Part shown: piece after piece, positions 44,158 through 55,682 of the stretch
Layout: every line of letters begins with the position of its first letter
How positions within the stretch are numbered: the stretch's first letter is position 1
Source: Amorphophallus konjac
Taxonomy: Eukaryota; Streptophyta; Magnoliopsida; Alismatales; Araceae
Reading direction: 5' to 3'
Length of the DNA: 64,000 bases
Assembly: GCA_022559845.1 (NCBI GenBank)
Contig: CM040121.1
Location: 344,198,243-344,262,242, forward strand
Made by a program: the position numbers and the translations under genes
Notes under the pieces: generated by a model
The model's database searches: none
The model's input: only the letters and a program-made list of their open reading frames with translations
Told to the model about the DNA's origin: nothing

Positions 44158-44164
44158 TATAAAA
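44158..44164 (+). promoter_or_regulatory. TATA box of B LTR
   Basis: TATAAAA in CCCCTATAAAACCCCC, immediately downstream of the GTAAACCCCC array. The purine/CA-rich sequence after it fits a start site around 44190. Confidence 0.6.
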
Positions 44165-44943
44165 CCCCCTTAGAAGCTCAAGGGGCATATGGCATGCTAA
44201 CGGATACGCATTCAGACATCCGCAGGCACTCAGCTCTAGAACTCAAGCCCCAAGGCTTCCGATAAGGACGCGAGGAGATAAGCGTGCGTTGGGTGGCTTG
44301 TTGATCGGCTCGTATACACCGAGGGTATGTCACACGTACTCCCCTTGCATGGCGTCTAGCCGTCTCACTCAAGCCCATTCCCCGCGTATGAGGCGTTATG
44401 ATAACGGTGAACACACCCGCACCTCGGGTCCGCCCGCGTATGGCGCGTTATGATAACAACACATACGCCATGATGCCGCATTTGCTTCCGTCACGGGACC
44501 GTGTGCCTGCCGCTCGCCCCGAGTCGGCCACCGACCGTCCTGACCACTGACCCGCGTTGGCTGGACCCTGGCTCGGAAGTAATATTCCCGGGACCGGCCC
44601 TCACTCTCCAGCATGAAGACACCTGCCTTTTGGGACCCGTACCCGACTGCTCATCTCGAGCCACATCCGGCCTCCCTCAGGCGCCAGCCAGCGCCCCCCC
44701 TACCATCCAGTCTATCCCTCCCTCGACGATTCGGGCACGTCCCTAGCTCCCCGAGGAGAGCCACTGTAAAACACGCGGATAATCCGCTTTACCCTGCAAC
44801 GACCCGGGGACTGACCTTTGTGTCGGAATTATCCCGCGGCTTGCACCAGTTGTATTTCGGCCCTTGCGGCCCCTCTGCAAAGCACACGTGGAACCTATAA
44901 AGTATGAAACAAGTTGAAAATACATACCCGTATCCAGGGTCCC
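44165..44943. other. R region of B LTR, no gene
   Basis: GC-rich, with a short duplication (GCGTATGAGGCGTTATGATAAC near 44386 and GCGTATGGCGCGTTATGATAAC near 44436, shared parts GGCGTTATGATAAC and GCGTTATGATAAC). No reading frame with a recognisable domain. Confidence 0.5.
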
Positions 44944-44948
44944 AGTTT

Positions 44949-46363
44949 TGATGCGGGACGGACACGCGACCTGGGACTCTAGCTCGCGGACGTCCCTAGC
45001 GAGAGAAACGTGGGACCTTATGCGGTTGAGGAATCGGCGATGAGTCGGGTAGTCGGCTCTCTTTCGTGCCCGGATCGGGTCACGGGACATGTTTCGCTCT
45101 CTCTCTCTCTCGCAGCGGTGTTTAAATTGAATCGAGGTAGTAACCTATCACTCTAGCAGCGGCATTAAAAAATATACGAATTGAGCAAATGCGATAAAGA
45201 GGGAGGCGAGTTTACCTCCACGCTCTGGGTGTGGGTAAGACGACCCCGGCCAAAGCTCGTACTCCCGGTACACAGTAATTAAATTATTAGAGCAGTAATT
45301 TTATGGCCCACTCCACGCAGGGAGGTAAAGGGCGACAAAAATAACCCGGGAATACCAAGTTTGGGTTGACAGGCAGCAATTTGGAACACTCCCGGGCCGG
45401 AGACGGGCTACTGGTCCGGCTCGGTTCTGCGGGGCACGCGGACAGCAGGCGGGGCCGGCAGTGCCCGGGCATCGCCTTGCTGCACCGGCTTGCTGGGACG
45501 CTGCTGATGGATTGTCGAGCGATCTCCAGGAGCGGTGGTCGTCGAAGGTATCTCGGCGTATTTTACTGGGATTTACCGGTGGACTGATTTGCTGGCCTGT
45601 CCACGGATCTAAACTGCGCGCCTCCACAAAAAGAATTTCTACGGCCAGATCCGATGTTGGATTGACGCAAAAGTGATACCGATGGATAGAGAACTCAGAG
45701 GGCTACAACATATCATTTTTTCAGATCCATCAAGTGAATGGATTGAAAATGAAAACGACTATTCCAAAAAGATTTTTGCTGGCTCGGACTGACAGACACA
45801 TAGGACAGACTGAGTTTCCCATAAAAAATGAATTTTGACCAAATGGAAAACAATAGATCTAGACTCCAAAAAAAATTATGGTGGAAGGGGGGGTATGTAA
45901 GGAACACGTATGATTTTTTTGGGGATTTATGGAGATGTATACGGGGGCGGGAAAAATAGAAGAACAAACTCCTATCCTGCAGATCTACTGAATGGCAGAC
46001 TATCAGGGGTGGAACAAAAAATACGGGAAAAATACTAAATGACCTCTGATTGACACAAAATATAAAATGGAGACTGGAGATAACAAGAAGAACAAACACT
46101 CAAAATTTCAGCTCGACCAGATCTCCTAATTTGGAGATAAAAATCAGGCTTCAACCTTCTGTCTTGACCTGGACAGAACTTCGACGCGGTGGCGGTGGCG
46201 GTGCGACGGCGGCTCGATGGCGGCGGTGCTGAGCTTCTCACTCAGAGAGGGGGAGGGGAGGAGGCCTCACACCTCAAGAAATTTGTAGAACTCCATCTGC
46301 AAGGGGGGTGGGAGAGAGAAAGGGGTGTCTTTGGGCTTGCTCTTGATAAAAATACTTACTGTG
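44949..46363 (-). mobile_element. 3' LTR of C, U3 missing
   Basis: Matches 48181-49601 closely up to AAAAATACTTA, then jumps to internal sequence. About 490 bases of U3 present in the right LTR are absent. Confidence 0.85.
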
Positions 46364-48180
46364 GGAATGAGGCTAGAGGTGGACACTCCGGGGTGGGGTC
46401 AATCTCAAAGGGGAGGAGGCAGCTCGAAGATTCACTAGGAATCACCGCTGGGTCCCTTTACGTGACTAGATCCGAAACATAGAATGGTAGAGCCGATCCC
46501 AAATTCCGGCAAGTCTACAACGTACGCAATAGACCGGACTTGCACTGCACTCGAAAGGGACTGACAACGCGAGCGTATAAAAGACCGACTCGACTCGATG
46601 CATGCAGACTCACTATGCACTCGACAATCTTGACAAAAATAAAGAAAAACATGGACTCACACATGACCCTAAACAACCCTACTGTTAGTCCGACCCATAC
46701 ACATGCAATGGTGGACCAAGGCATCCGAATGTGTGCCATACATACACTAGATACAATCGATGGTTGACGGAATGGGGGACTTCTAGACATCCTAATATGT
46801 CCCTAGCATGCGGCTGCCTGTTGGGTTTGGGAGACTGGGGAGGGCTAGGAGAGCCGAATGCTTCGTCTTCGTCACCCCTATGTGATGAGCGTCAACTTCC
46901 ATTGCCAGTCTAATCCCTTGATAAGAGCTTCCAAGGTGTCTATGTGGTGACTAGACTGGAACGTGGTGTGGAAGGAGTTGACCGGCACTACTTGTAGTGC
47001 AAGGTCCAGGGATGGGTAACATGGTGTCCTAGGGACCAAGCCTTTCTTGAGCCAGCTAAGTAGTGGCTCGTCTATGAGTAGCTTCCCCATTAGAAGTACG
47101 GGTGGCTCTGGCTAAGGTGGCTCCGAATAAAGATCGGAAGGTGAGGGTAGTGGCAACGGAGCTCTCACGAGTGGGAAAATACGGTCCTCCATGATGGGGA
47201 GAGGACTTTGGGATGGCACCGTAGATGGCGCCAGGTTAGGACTACCGACTGCTACCTCCTTAAGCTCGGGCAGGAATCCGTCAATATGGGTACACATCCT
47301 ATCCAACCGACCCGAAATGGTTTGAAGAGTTCGACAACAGTGGGGGTTGGAGTAGGGCTATCGGGATGGACTCACCCATGATCAACCGGCCTAGGCTTGG
47401 GTCTAGGCTCTACTACATGTGCGGCTCTTTGCCTCCGACTATGACAACCCCAGTGGGAGGTGACTGGGTGAGGAAGGTTGGAGGTGGTTGGGTGGGGCTG
47501 GTTGGGGAGGACTGGGTGAGGAAGGTAGACCCTCCTAAGCTCCCTCTTCATGTCCCACCACGACTCGATGGGCCATTGCCTCCTAACTTCCCTTAAGCGT
47601 TCAATGTCGTCCCATTTTTAGGCGGCTTCATGAAGGAGCCGCTCCTTAGCAAAAGTGAATTCCGCGGCCTCGGACATGGGGTAATAATCAAAGTATTTGT
47701 CCATAGCGGCTTCCCAATGTCGGTAGTCGCTCGGGACCTTGGAGCCATGAAGGTTCGAGGCCTCGGGCCTAATGAAGGAGATGGGATGGTTTCCAAACCC
47801 ATGGGTGTGGCAACGGTCATATCGCCTGGGCGACCGGGAGTCCATTGGAAATGGGAAACTACAAGATGGACATGTCGACACTTGGACAAGACACTAGACA
47901 CGACTCTAAAATGCGTTGCAAAGTTGGAATGCCGACTCGACTACAAACCTAGACGTAACCAATAGACGGTACTTGGCGGAGTTACGGGATCTGAAGATCC
48001 TCTCTCGCAAATGTGCGACCTTCCCGATAGGCGTAACCGAACGTTCGGGCAACACCTTTTGATATACCGAATAAAGGAATGCAAATGAGACACTTAGACT
48101 TAGACACTCTCTAGATGACTCTTTTTTTTGATTTTAAGCAAATACTACCCTAGACTCAACCTTCCGCTCTGATACAAATT
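46364..48180 (-). pseudogene. C internal region with gag remnant
   Basis: Minus-strand peptide from 47881: HWEAAMDKYFDYYPMSEAAE (about 47740-47680), AKERLLHEAA, a stop, then KWDDIERLREVRRQWPIESW and WDMKREL (to about 47530). This is the N-terminal half of the Retrotrans_gag domain. Downstream frames contain only short open stretches without recognisable domains, and the sequence ends at the deletion at 46364. No protease, RT or integrase motif found. Confidence 0.75.
48166..48179 (-). other. Primer binding site of C
   Basis: Minus strand ATTTGTATCAGAGC, next to the LTR, matching the initiator Met-tRNA site. Confidence 0.8.
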
Positions 48181-50088
48181 TGATGCGGGACGGACACGCG
48201 ACCTGGGACTCTAGCTCGCGGACGTCCCTAGCGAGGGAAACGTGGGACCTTGCGCAGTTGAGGAACTGGCGATGAGTCGGGTAGTCGGCTCTCTTTCGTG
48301 CCCGGATCGGGTCACGGGACGGGTTTCGCTATCTCTCTCGTAGCGGTGTTTAAATTGAATCGAGCTACTAACCTATCACTCTAGTAGCGGCATTCAAAAA
48401 TATACGAATTGAGCAAATGCGTTAAAGAGGGAGGCGAGTTTACCTCCACGCTCCGGGCGTGGGGAAGACGACCCCGGCCAAAGCTCGTACTCCCGGTACA
48501 CAGTAATTAAATTATTACAGTAGTAATTTTATGGCCCACTCCACGCAGGGAGGTAAAGGGCGACAAAAATAACCCGGGAATACCAAGCTTGGGTTGACAA
48601 GCAGCAATTTGGAACACTCCCGGGCCGGAGACGGGCTGCTGGTCCGGCTCGGTTCTGTGGGGCCCGCGGACAGCAGGCGGGGCCGGCTGCTGGGACGGTG
48701 ATGCCCGGGCGTCGCCTTGCTGCGGTGGCTTGCTGGGACGCTACTGATGGGTTGCCGAGTGATCTCCGGGAGCGGCGGTCGCCGAAGGTATCCCTGCGTA
48801 TTTTACTGGGATTTACCGGTGGACTGATTTGCTGGCCTGTCTACGGATCTAAACTGCACGCCTCCACGAAAAGAATTTCTACGGCCAGATCCGATGTCAG
48901 ATTTACGCAAAAGTGATACTGATGGATAGAGAACTCAGAGGGCTACAACATATCATTTTTTCAGATCCACCAAGTGAATGGATTGAAAATGAAAACGACT
49001 ATTCCAAAAAGATTTTTGCTGGCTCGGACTGACAGACACATAGGACAGACTGAGTTTCCCATAAAAATGAATTTTGACCAAATGGAAAACAATAGATCTA
49101 GACTCCAAAAAAAATTATGGTGGAAAGGGGGGTATGTAAGGAACACGTATGATTTTTTTGGGGATTTATGGAGATGTATACGGGGGCGGGAAAAATAGAA
49201 GAACAAACTCCTATCCTGCAGATCTACTGAATGGCAGACTATCAGGGGTGGAACAAAAAATACGGGAAAAATACTAAATGACCTCTGATTGACACAAAAT
49301 ATAAAATGGAGACTGGAGATAACAAGAAGAACAAACACTCAAAATTTCAGCTCGACCAGATCTCCTGATTTGGAGATAAAAATCAGGCTTCAACATTCTG
49401 TCCTGATCTGGATAGAACTTCGACGCGGTGGCGGTGGCAGTGCGACGACGGCTTGATGGCGGCGGCGGTACTGAGCTTCTCACTCAGAGAGGGGGAGGGG
49501 AGGAGGCTTCACACCTGAAGAAATTCACAGAACTCCATCTGCAAGGGGGGTGGGAGAGAGAAAGGGGTGTCTTTGGGCTTGCTCTTGATAAAAATACTTA
49601 ATTCTTCAATAAAATATCTAATGACACTATAAATAGGCTTATATAAAGAATGACAAGGGGTGGGGGGCTGGGAATTTCGTGGGAGAGAGGGGAGGGGTAA
49701 ACTAGGGATATCATTTTCTTCCCCCATGTGGTCAAATGATCAAATTAAATAAAAATACAACATGGAATTATAAGGGGGAAGCATCTTGGACTTTGCTTGG
49801 TCCAAGTTTAAATTTTCTTCCACCTTGTCCCTCCTTGGTCCAAGTCTAATCTTGGACTTTGAACCAGCCCCACATGGGCCCTAGAACCTAGGTGGACCAA
49901 TGGGAAAGAGGGTGGGGGACCCTGCTGGACCCACTTACAATTTACATAGAAACCCAAAGACTTTAAAGACTAACCATTTGGCTTATAATGCCTTACAATT
50001 GTAAACCCAATTAGCCAAGGGTATAAATACAAACAAAAGGACACAAATGTAAAATAAAAATGTTAGTGCCCGGTGTTGATTCCCATCA
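48181..50088 (-). mobile_element. 5' LTR of C, full length
   Basis: TGATGCGGGAC to TTCCCATCA, 1,908 bases. It keeps U3 (49602-50088) and a TATA-like region. Confidence 0.88.
49628..49646 (-). promoter_or_regulatory. TATA-like region of C 5' LTR
   Basis: Minus strand TATATAAG and TATTTATAG within 18 bases. Confidence 0.45.
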
Positions 50089-50093
50089 AGTTT

Positions 50094-50703
50094 CCTACCC
50101 ACACTAGCCAGTGTGCAACCCGTTTCCCCGGTCCCGGTTTACCAATCCCCCAGCTGCCGGATATACCCGGTCCCGTGTCCTTGGCTTCAGAAATATCCTG
50201 GCTCTTCTTCAGCACAGAACAAAAGTGTTCAGATTCAATATGATGTAAATAAACACCGGTTGCTTGCGACCGGTGGGGAAAGAAGTCCCATACACGAATC
50301 CTCAAAATCACCTGCGCACTCGCACCCATGGAACCTCCCTTCTCTCCACGTGTTGCCCGATACCCCGTGCCCACGTGCCGCGTCCTGGCGAAGCTTCCCC
50401 AGTCAACTTTTGGTTCCATAGGTGATTGTCGAAAAATTGATTGGCACGCCCGCATCTTTTCCGGTCACCCTAAATCCCAGAAACCTCTCGTGCAAGTTGA
50501 CCCCTCTCGACTTTTCGTAAAAGGTGAGTGCACGGTACTGCCGTGAGAGGCATACAGCTACGAAGGAGAATATCTCGAGATAACATAAGCTCACTTATTT
50601 TCCTTTATCGTTTTATTCCCTTCCTCACCATGGTCATCGACACCATTCTGACTTCTCCCTCTCCCCCTCGCGGGTCAGGAGGGACTCGAGCACGAGCGAA
50701 ACA
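50094..50703 (+). mobile_element. 5' LTR of B, end part
   Basis: Continues B's LTR after C. Contains the R/U5 hairpin. Two possible ends: CCTCA at 50304, which mirrors the TGAGG start, or GAAACA at 50703, which is followed by a primer-site-like sequence. Confidence 0.5.
50254..50275 (+). other. R/U5 hairpin of B
   Basis: CACCGGTTGC, TT, GCGACCGGTG: 10-bp stem with one G-T pair. It holds the same place as the J hairpin: GATGTAAAT before it and GGTGGGGAAA after it. Confidence 0.75.
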
Positions 50704-50724
50704 AAAGTTGGCACGCCTGGTGGG
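50704..50724 (+). other. Primer-site-like start of B internal region
   Basis: AAAGTTGGCACGCCTGGTGG resembles the TTGGCACGCC-GGTGGGA sequence that follows the 5' LTR in many plant Tat-lineage elements (from memory). The priming tRNA is not identified. Confidence 0.5.
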
Positions 50725-50926
50725 ATGTCTCCCACCTTTTTTCTTTCTGCTGAAGAGAACCCTATGCCAGCCCTGAAGCCATGGTGCCCTTTTCCTGTCC
50801 TTGCAGGAGAGGTAGAGGAGGGACACACATCCCTGTAGCTTCTAGTTCACGTTCTGACAGCCGGACCGTGCTCGGCGACCGTCTTCGACTATCGCTCCCC
50901 TTCCAGCAACCAGCAATCTAGCAACT

Positions 50927-51523
50927 ATGGCAGCCGTGACTTATGGCCCCATCGTCATCGCCACCCATGCATGGGTGGGCTACTTGGCGACGACGATCAT
51001 TTTCGGTGACTTCACCCCCGTCATCGGATCGCCCTACTTCCTGGGCGTAATCCCTGTGGCTGTTCCACAGCCAATCCCAGTTCCTGTGCCTGCTCGTGTG
51101 GTTGACGCGCCGCGCTCTGCTCCAGCACTGGTGGATCGCCTGAGCGTCAGACTCGGGGCCTCCACTATCGGCCCCCGTAGGGGTCCCAGATCATCTCCTG
51201 CCCGGCCAAGCGTTAGCTCCCGGGCCCAGCATCGACCGATCTCCAAGACGCGCTCTATGCCCCGGACTTCGGCTTCTACTGCATCATTTCACTCGGGCCC
51301 TCAACCCCACGTCCCAGCCAAGCCGGCATCCAACACGGGCTTCTCGCCCCAGGTCCTCGGCCCCTCAGCACTCCACTTGGGTTTCCAACTCCGAGTCCTA
51401 GTTGAGTCGGCACCCGGCACGGGCTATCTTCCCCGAGTCCCCGGCTCCTTAGCTCCTTACTCGGGCTCCCAGCTAGGCTTGCCCCCGGAATGGGTTTCCC
51501 ACCCCAGGGCCAAGGCTCCCTAG
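50927..51523 (+). CDS. Pro/Ser/Gly-rich hypothetical protein at the start of B
   Basis: 199 residues starting MAAVTYGPIVIATHAWVGYL. The first 45 residues are hydrophobic, then Pro-rich (VAVPQPIPVPVPA), then about four diverged units with SGFQP-RVLG-like patterns that reflect a DNA repeat of about 85 bases. Not recognised as any known domain. It sits where an N-terminal gag extension would be. Whether it is translated is unknown; repeats continue past its stop, so this frame may be truncated. Confidence 0.35.
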   Translation: MAAVTYGPIVIATHAWVGYLATTIIFGDFTPVIGSPYFLGVIPVAVPQPIPVPVPARVVDAPRSAPALVDRLSVRLGASTIGPRRGPRSSPARPSVSSRAQHRPISKTRSMPRTSASTASFHSGPQPHVPAKPASNTGFSPQVLGPSALHLGFQLRVLVESAPGTGYLPRVPGSLAPYSGSQLGLPPEWVSHPRAKAP

Positions 51524-51790
51524 TGTTTTACTCAGGCCTCTCGACCCGAGCCTTGATCAAGCCAACACTCAATACGGGTTCTCAACCCAGAGTTTGAGGC
51601 TCCCCAGCACCCGGCTCGGGCATACAACCCCGGGTCTCATTAAGGTCGGTCCCCGACGAGGACTTCCCGCATCGGGCCCCTGGCCTCCCAACTCTACAAC
51701 GGGGTCTTTACCCCTACAATCTAGTAATGCCGACTCCCAGCGCAGGTCTTCCCCCTTGGGGTACGACAACCTCAGCGCCCAGCCTGGGCC
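51290..51790. repeat. About 85-bp tandem repeat, first part
   Basis: ACTCGGG-CTCAA-type starts near 51292, 51375, 51462, 51532 and 51613 (spacing 83, 87, 70 and 81). Similar units resume at 54055-54230 on the other side of LTR F, so F split the array. Confidence 0.7.
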
Positions 51791-53559
51791 TTCGTGATGT
51801 GACACCACCTTGGGGTGATGACCACAAGACAATATGACCCTTGGACCTAAGGTTGCAAGCAAGCAAATTGGCGATGATACCACTCGAGCGGCTCACTCGC
51901 TTGGTGCACACTTGTGCCCGTGGGCAACTAAACGATAATGGAGAGGGTCCGGGGTGGGACAATGATGCTCCGGTGCTTGGCAAGCTTGGGGAGAACCCCA
52001 ATTGGGCCAGGGATGCCCACTCACGGGCGGCCGTCACACCATGGGTGTGGGTTGAAATGGCTCGCTCACAACTCGCCCGCGATGGACACTCACGTGTTCG
52101 GCAATTTGGGCCGGGCCCTCGCTCTCCGTCCGACGCAACAAAGCAAGAATACTAAGCTAAGCAAGTGATATTGACCAGCAAGGAAAGGGGGACCGAGGCT
52201 CACCTAGCCGGCGTGAAGACGCCAACTCCGGCCGAAGACGGGGGCGAGCGGGGAGGCAAGGGTTTGCGCCCGCAAGCTGCGTCGATGTCGCTTCAAATCT
52301 GCGAAAATATTATTACATGAACTACACCTCTCGCAGGAGGGGGGCTCTTGGGGTGGGGGTTAGACTTATTACAACCAAGATTACCTCCACGTAGGGAGGG
52401 GCCTTCAGCCGGCCAAGCGGGGTGGGGAAATTATGAAGAGAACGCCGACTCTCCAAGCTTTGCCGGTTCTGCCACTCTTCAGTTTTGCTGAACAGATTAT
52501 CGATGAAGATGCTGCCACGGACTCAACCGAGCTCCAAATTTGATGAAACCAGTGCCAAAAGTTCCCCAACTGGCCGAGGATGATGCTTGAATTTTTTGGG
52601 AAGCTCTGGAACTCGGGGCTGATCGGACCGGCGACTAGAGCAGGACAGAAACACTCTACCTCTGACTGATGCAGAACTGATACAGTGGATTGCAGAAGGC
52701 ACTGCGGTCGCTCCCGAATTTAAAATCGAACGAAACTGACGATGACGCGATCGTGGTCAGAGTAGCTTCGAGCAGAAATTGACGGGGCCACAATCCGATG
52801 TCGGAGAGGAGAATGGTGGCCGGAGAAGTGAAGACAGGTCGAACCTGGACCTGCAGGGGGCAGACTGCACACTCCGGCGAAGAAACTCAGAAAAAATAGC
52901 TCGGGCGGGCGATTGGCATCGTTCCTTCTGCTACTGATGGAGGACTAGACGAAGAAGAATTTTTTAGAAGGAAGCGTGATCGAATTTCTCCAAGGTTGGC
53001 CACTGAACGGCTTCCAAGATCGCTCTGGCCTTTAGTCTGGGACAGATTGCGCAGTCGTTGAAGATGACATTCCTCCGGACAGCTCCGAACTCGGATGCAG
53101 GCAGGAGTACCACCGTTGGAAAGAAGACTTGGAGACGATTCCAGAAATATAAGATATGCCACCGGGAGCCTTCAGCGGAAGTCGTGGCTGCTACTGCAAA
53201 TCACTGCTTTTCTGAAACCTGCAACAGGGACAGAATAGGTGGAGGAGAGGGTGTGGGGAAGGGCATGAACAAGGGGTTATTTGGTGGATGGGGAAGGGGG
53301 GGGTGCGACCTTGGGTGGTTAGGGAGGTGGGGAGATGAAAGGGCACAGCCCAAGGGAGCGGGAAATTTGAAATTTGGCCTAGGGAAGGGCTCTTTCAGTC
53401 TTGGGGAGAGGGAGGGTTGCTTGGGAGAGTGGAAAGGTGCCTAGGAGAAGGGGTTTCCACCTAGGGGTTGGAGGGGGAATTGAATGAGTGCATGGGGAAG
53501 GGGCCTTAATGAGGGGTGAATGGGGAGGAGAGAGAATGAATTTCAAAATTGGGGTGGGG

Positions 53560-53632
53560 AGGAGAGAGAGAGGGGGCACAACCCACTTAGAGAGAGTGAT
53601 AGTAAGAGAGAGAGAGAGGGAGATATTGAGAG
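53560..53632. repeat. GA-rich microsatellite in LTR F
   Basis: GAGAGAGAG runs. On the minus strand this is a CT-rich leader downstream of the TATA box. Confidence 0.75.
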
Positions 53633-53706
53633 GGAACTAGAAGGTGTGGAAATTTTCTGGATTCAATATTCAAGCATAATTGTTACAAATGAGAGAGGGG
53701 TGGGGC

Positions 53707-53715
53707 TATTTATAG
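53707..53715 (-). promoter_or_regulatory. TATA box of LTR F
   Basis: TATAAATAG on the minus strand in GGGGTCTATAAATAGCCCC. Confidence 0.55.
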
Positions 53716-54229
53716 ACCCCACACTTTTCCTAAGACCAAACTGACCCTGACAAACTAACTAATGACCAAACAGTCCAAGGGAGGGGCGTCCCTGGGCCTA
53801 GCCCAATGAATTGGGCCCATTAACCTATCAAACCAACATAATGACTTCAAGACTTAGGAAAATGACTTTCTAACCTAGGTACATGACTCAATAAAGGGAA
53901 AATTACATGTTTAAGACTCAAATAAAAATAAGAAAATTACATGACTCGACTCACAAACACATGAGGAACATAATGGCGTACACCGACGATCAATCCGAGC
54001 TTCAGAAAATGTGGAGGGGCAAGGGATGTCCCCATCACTTCGGCCACAAATTCTAGCAGGGCCGACACTCGATGTGGGTTCACAACCTTGAGTTTTTGGC
54101 ACCCCAGCATTTCCCATAACATCAGTTCTCGGTGCAAGAGCGGCACCTCGGGCATCGACAACACTTCTATCGGCTTGGGTAGAAGCCTACACTCGGGTCA
54201 CTCAGCCATCGGCTCTCGATACGGACTCC

Positions 54230-55682
54230 ATGCCCCGAAGGCCGATCCCAACACTTTTTGTTGACAGCTTTATGCTGTCGGCAATGATAGATCATGTCTT
54301 CTCAGTCTACCACCTTGGAGCAGCCTCCTCCTCGGCTCCCCAGAAGAAGCGCCGTAGCGGTTGCAGAGGCAGGCGGCCCACCGTCGCAACCAACAATTCC
54401 GGCAAGACCCTCCTTGTCGACGACTTGAGGATTCGTCTCAATTGGGTCCAACCCAATATACCCTTGGATTAGGCCATGCCTACCATCCCTACTACCAACC
54501 GCTTCATCCTCCTGCAACGAACGTGAGAGGATAAGATGAAAGTAAGAGGAACAGGCGCCTCGACAACAAACCAGGGGCATCTGCACCAGTCTCGTACCAA
54601 GACTCCCAAGTCTCGTCGAAAGAATCGTGACACGGGAGGTCAGCAGTCTAGCATGAGAAGAATCTGGGTTATCCAGAGGAGGCTCAAGCTGTTCGAAGGG
54701 CACGTACCAAGAACCCCCTTCGAACTCTCGGGCGCGGCGTCGATCGAGACATAGCCGATCCTACATTGGCACAGTCCGATGGCTACCAGTCACTCAGTGT
54801 CTCTCGCCTAAATAGGCAAAAACAAGGAAGGGCCCGTGCTGAGCCCCACTAGCATCTAGCCTCAACCTCTCCTCGGGTCGATTCCAGGATGGAGGCTCCA
54901 CCTCAACGGACCTCAGTCTTCGACAGACTGGAGGCACCCGTCTGCTCCGATAGGCATTCTCAGAAGAAAAGGACAGTTCGGCTCATCAACAACGCTGTTT
55001 AGGTGTTCGCGTGTTATGCCACCGGACACCAACCCGACACTCAGTCTGATGACTTGAACCAGCCACTGGCTCAGCTCAGGAGGCCTCGCCATCAAACTTA
55101 ACCCCCGGCACCGCCAGGCCACATCGGCACCTCTGCCGGACCTCAGACATCAGAATGTGCAGAAGAAGTTCCCACCGAGGACTATGGCACTCCTGTCAAC
55201 GCCGATCCAGTCAACAATGATCTCCAGCAAATGAGGTTCAAGAGGTAACTCTTGAGACTCTCATGAAAGAGAATCAACACATGAAGGCCCTCCTACAAGA
55301 TCTTCTTCAGGAGTGAGACCTTCACCCTTAGCAACTTGCAAGGCCCCTGGTCGAAGCACCAGCACTACTAGTGGGGCACAATGGTGCCAACGCCTCAGCA
55401 GTCGCTGCCCAAACCCCGATGGCAGTAGGGTTCGACATACCACTAGTGGAAGCGCATCCACGAGCCTCCAACATGCCAGTGTCGGAAAACCTCATGGCAC
55501 AACCGCAAATGATTGAGCGGATTGTCAAAACAAAGCTCACCTAGTATGGGGAAGGGGTTGCCACTATAGACCTCTATAGTGTACCATACCCACTACATCA
55601 CCAGCTGAAAAAGCTTCCCCAAGAGTACGCCAAGCCCCCGAAGTTGTAAAACTTCGACGAGCAAGGGTCTCCACATGAGCAC
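54230..55682 (+). pseudogene. B gag N-terminal region, degraded
   Basis: Pieces in several frames: MPRRPIPTLF (54230), RTSVFDRLEAP (near 54910), QMIERIVKTKL (near 55512), then LKKLPQEYAKPPKL, a stop, NFDEQGSPHEHLAYSI leading into the capsid core. MIERIVKTKL matches MIEKIVEDKF of A. Several stops show decay. Confidence 0.6.

Larger units (their letters stand above)
42585..44948 (+). mobile_element. 5' LTR of B, first part
   Basis: Starts TGAGGG where LINE L2 coding stops, is GC-rich, and carries imperfect direct repeats and a TATA box. It continues after element C at 50094. With C removed, the LTR would be 2.6 kb (ending CCTCA at 50304) or 3.0 kb (ending GAAACA at 50703). The second is favoured because a primer-site-like sequence follows. 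Confidence 0.6.
44949..50088 (-). mobile_element. Element C: minus-strand, partly deleted Ty3/gypsy element
   Basis: Perfect 5-bp target duplication. LTR ends TGATG and CATCA. A Met-tRNA-type primer site lies beside the right LTR, so transcription runs leftward. The internal region is only 1.8 kb and shows a gag remnant but no pol. The left LTR lacks its U3, so the element cannot move by itself. Inserted in B's LTR. Confidence 0.88.
44944..50093. repeat. Target duplications of element C
   Basis: AGTTT at 44944-44948 and at 50089-50093, directly outside TGATG...CATCA ends. Confidence 0.9.
51795..54037 (-). mobile_element. Solo LTR F
   Basis: TGATGTGACACC to TCCCCATCA, 2,243 bases, no internal region, perfect 5-bp target duplication. 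A minus-strand TATA box sets its orientation. Ends and layout resemble C's LTR (TGATG/CATCA, CTCCACG-TAGGGAGG motif), suggesting a related family. It arose by LTR-LTR recombination. Confidence 0.85.
51790..54042. repeat. Target duplications of LTR F
   Basis: CTTCG at 51790-51794 and at 54038-54042. Confidence 0.9.

Noticed and set aside
45713..46099. Hydrophobic 128-residue frame on the minus strand, repeated at 48961-49338
   Set aside because: Present in both LTRs of C only because the LTR is duplicated; composition reflects T-rich DNA, and no known membrane protein is recognised.
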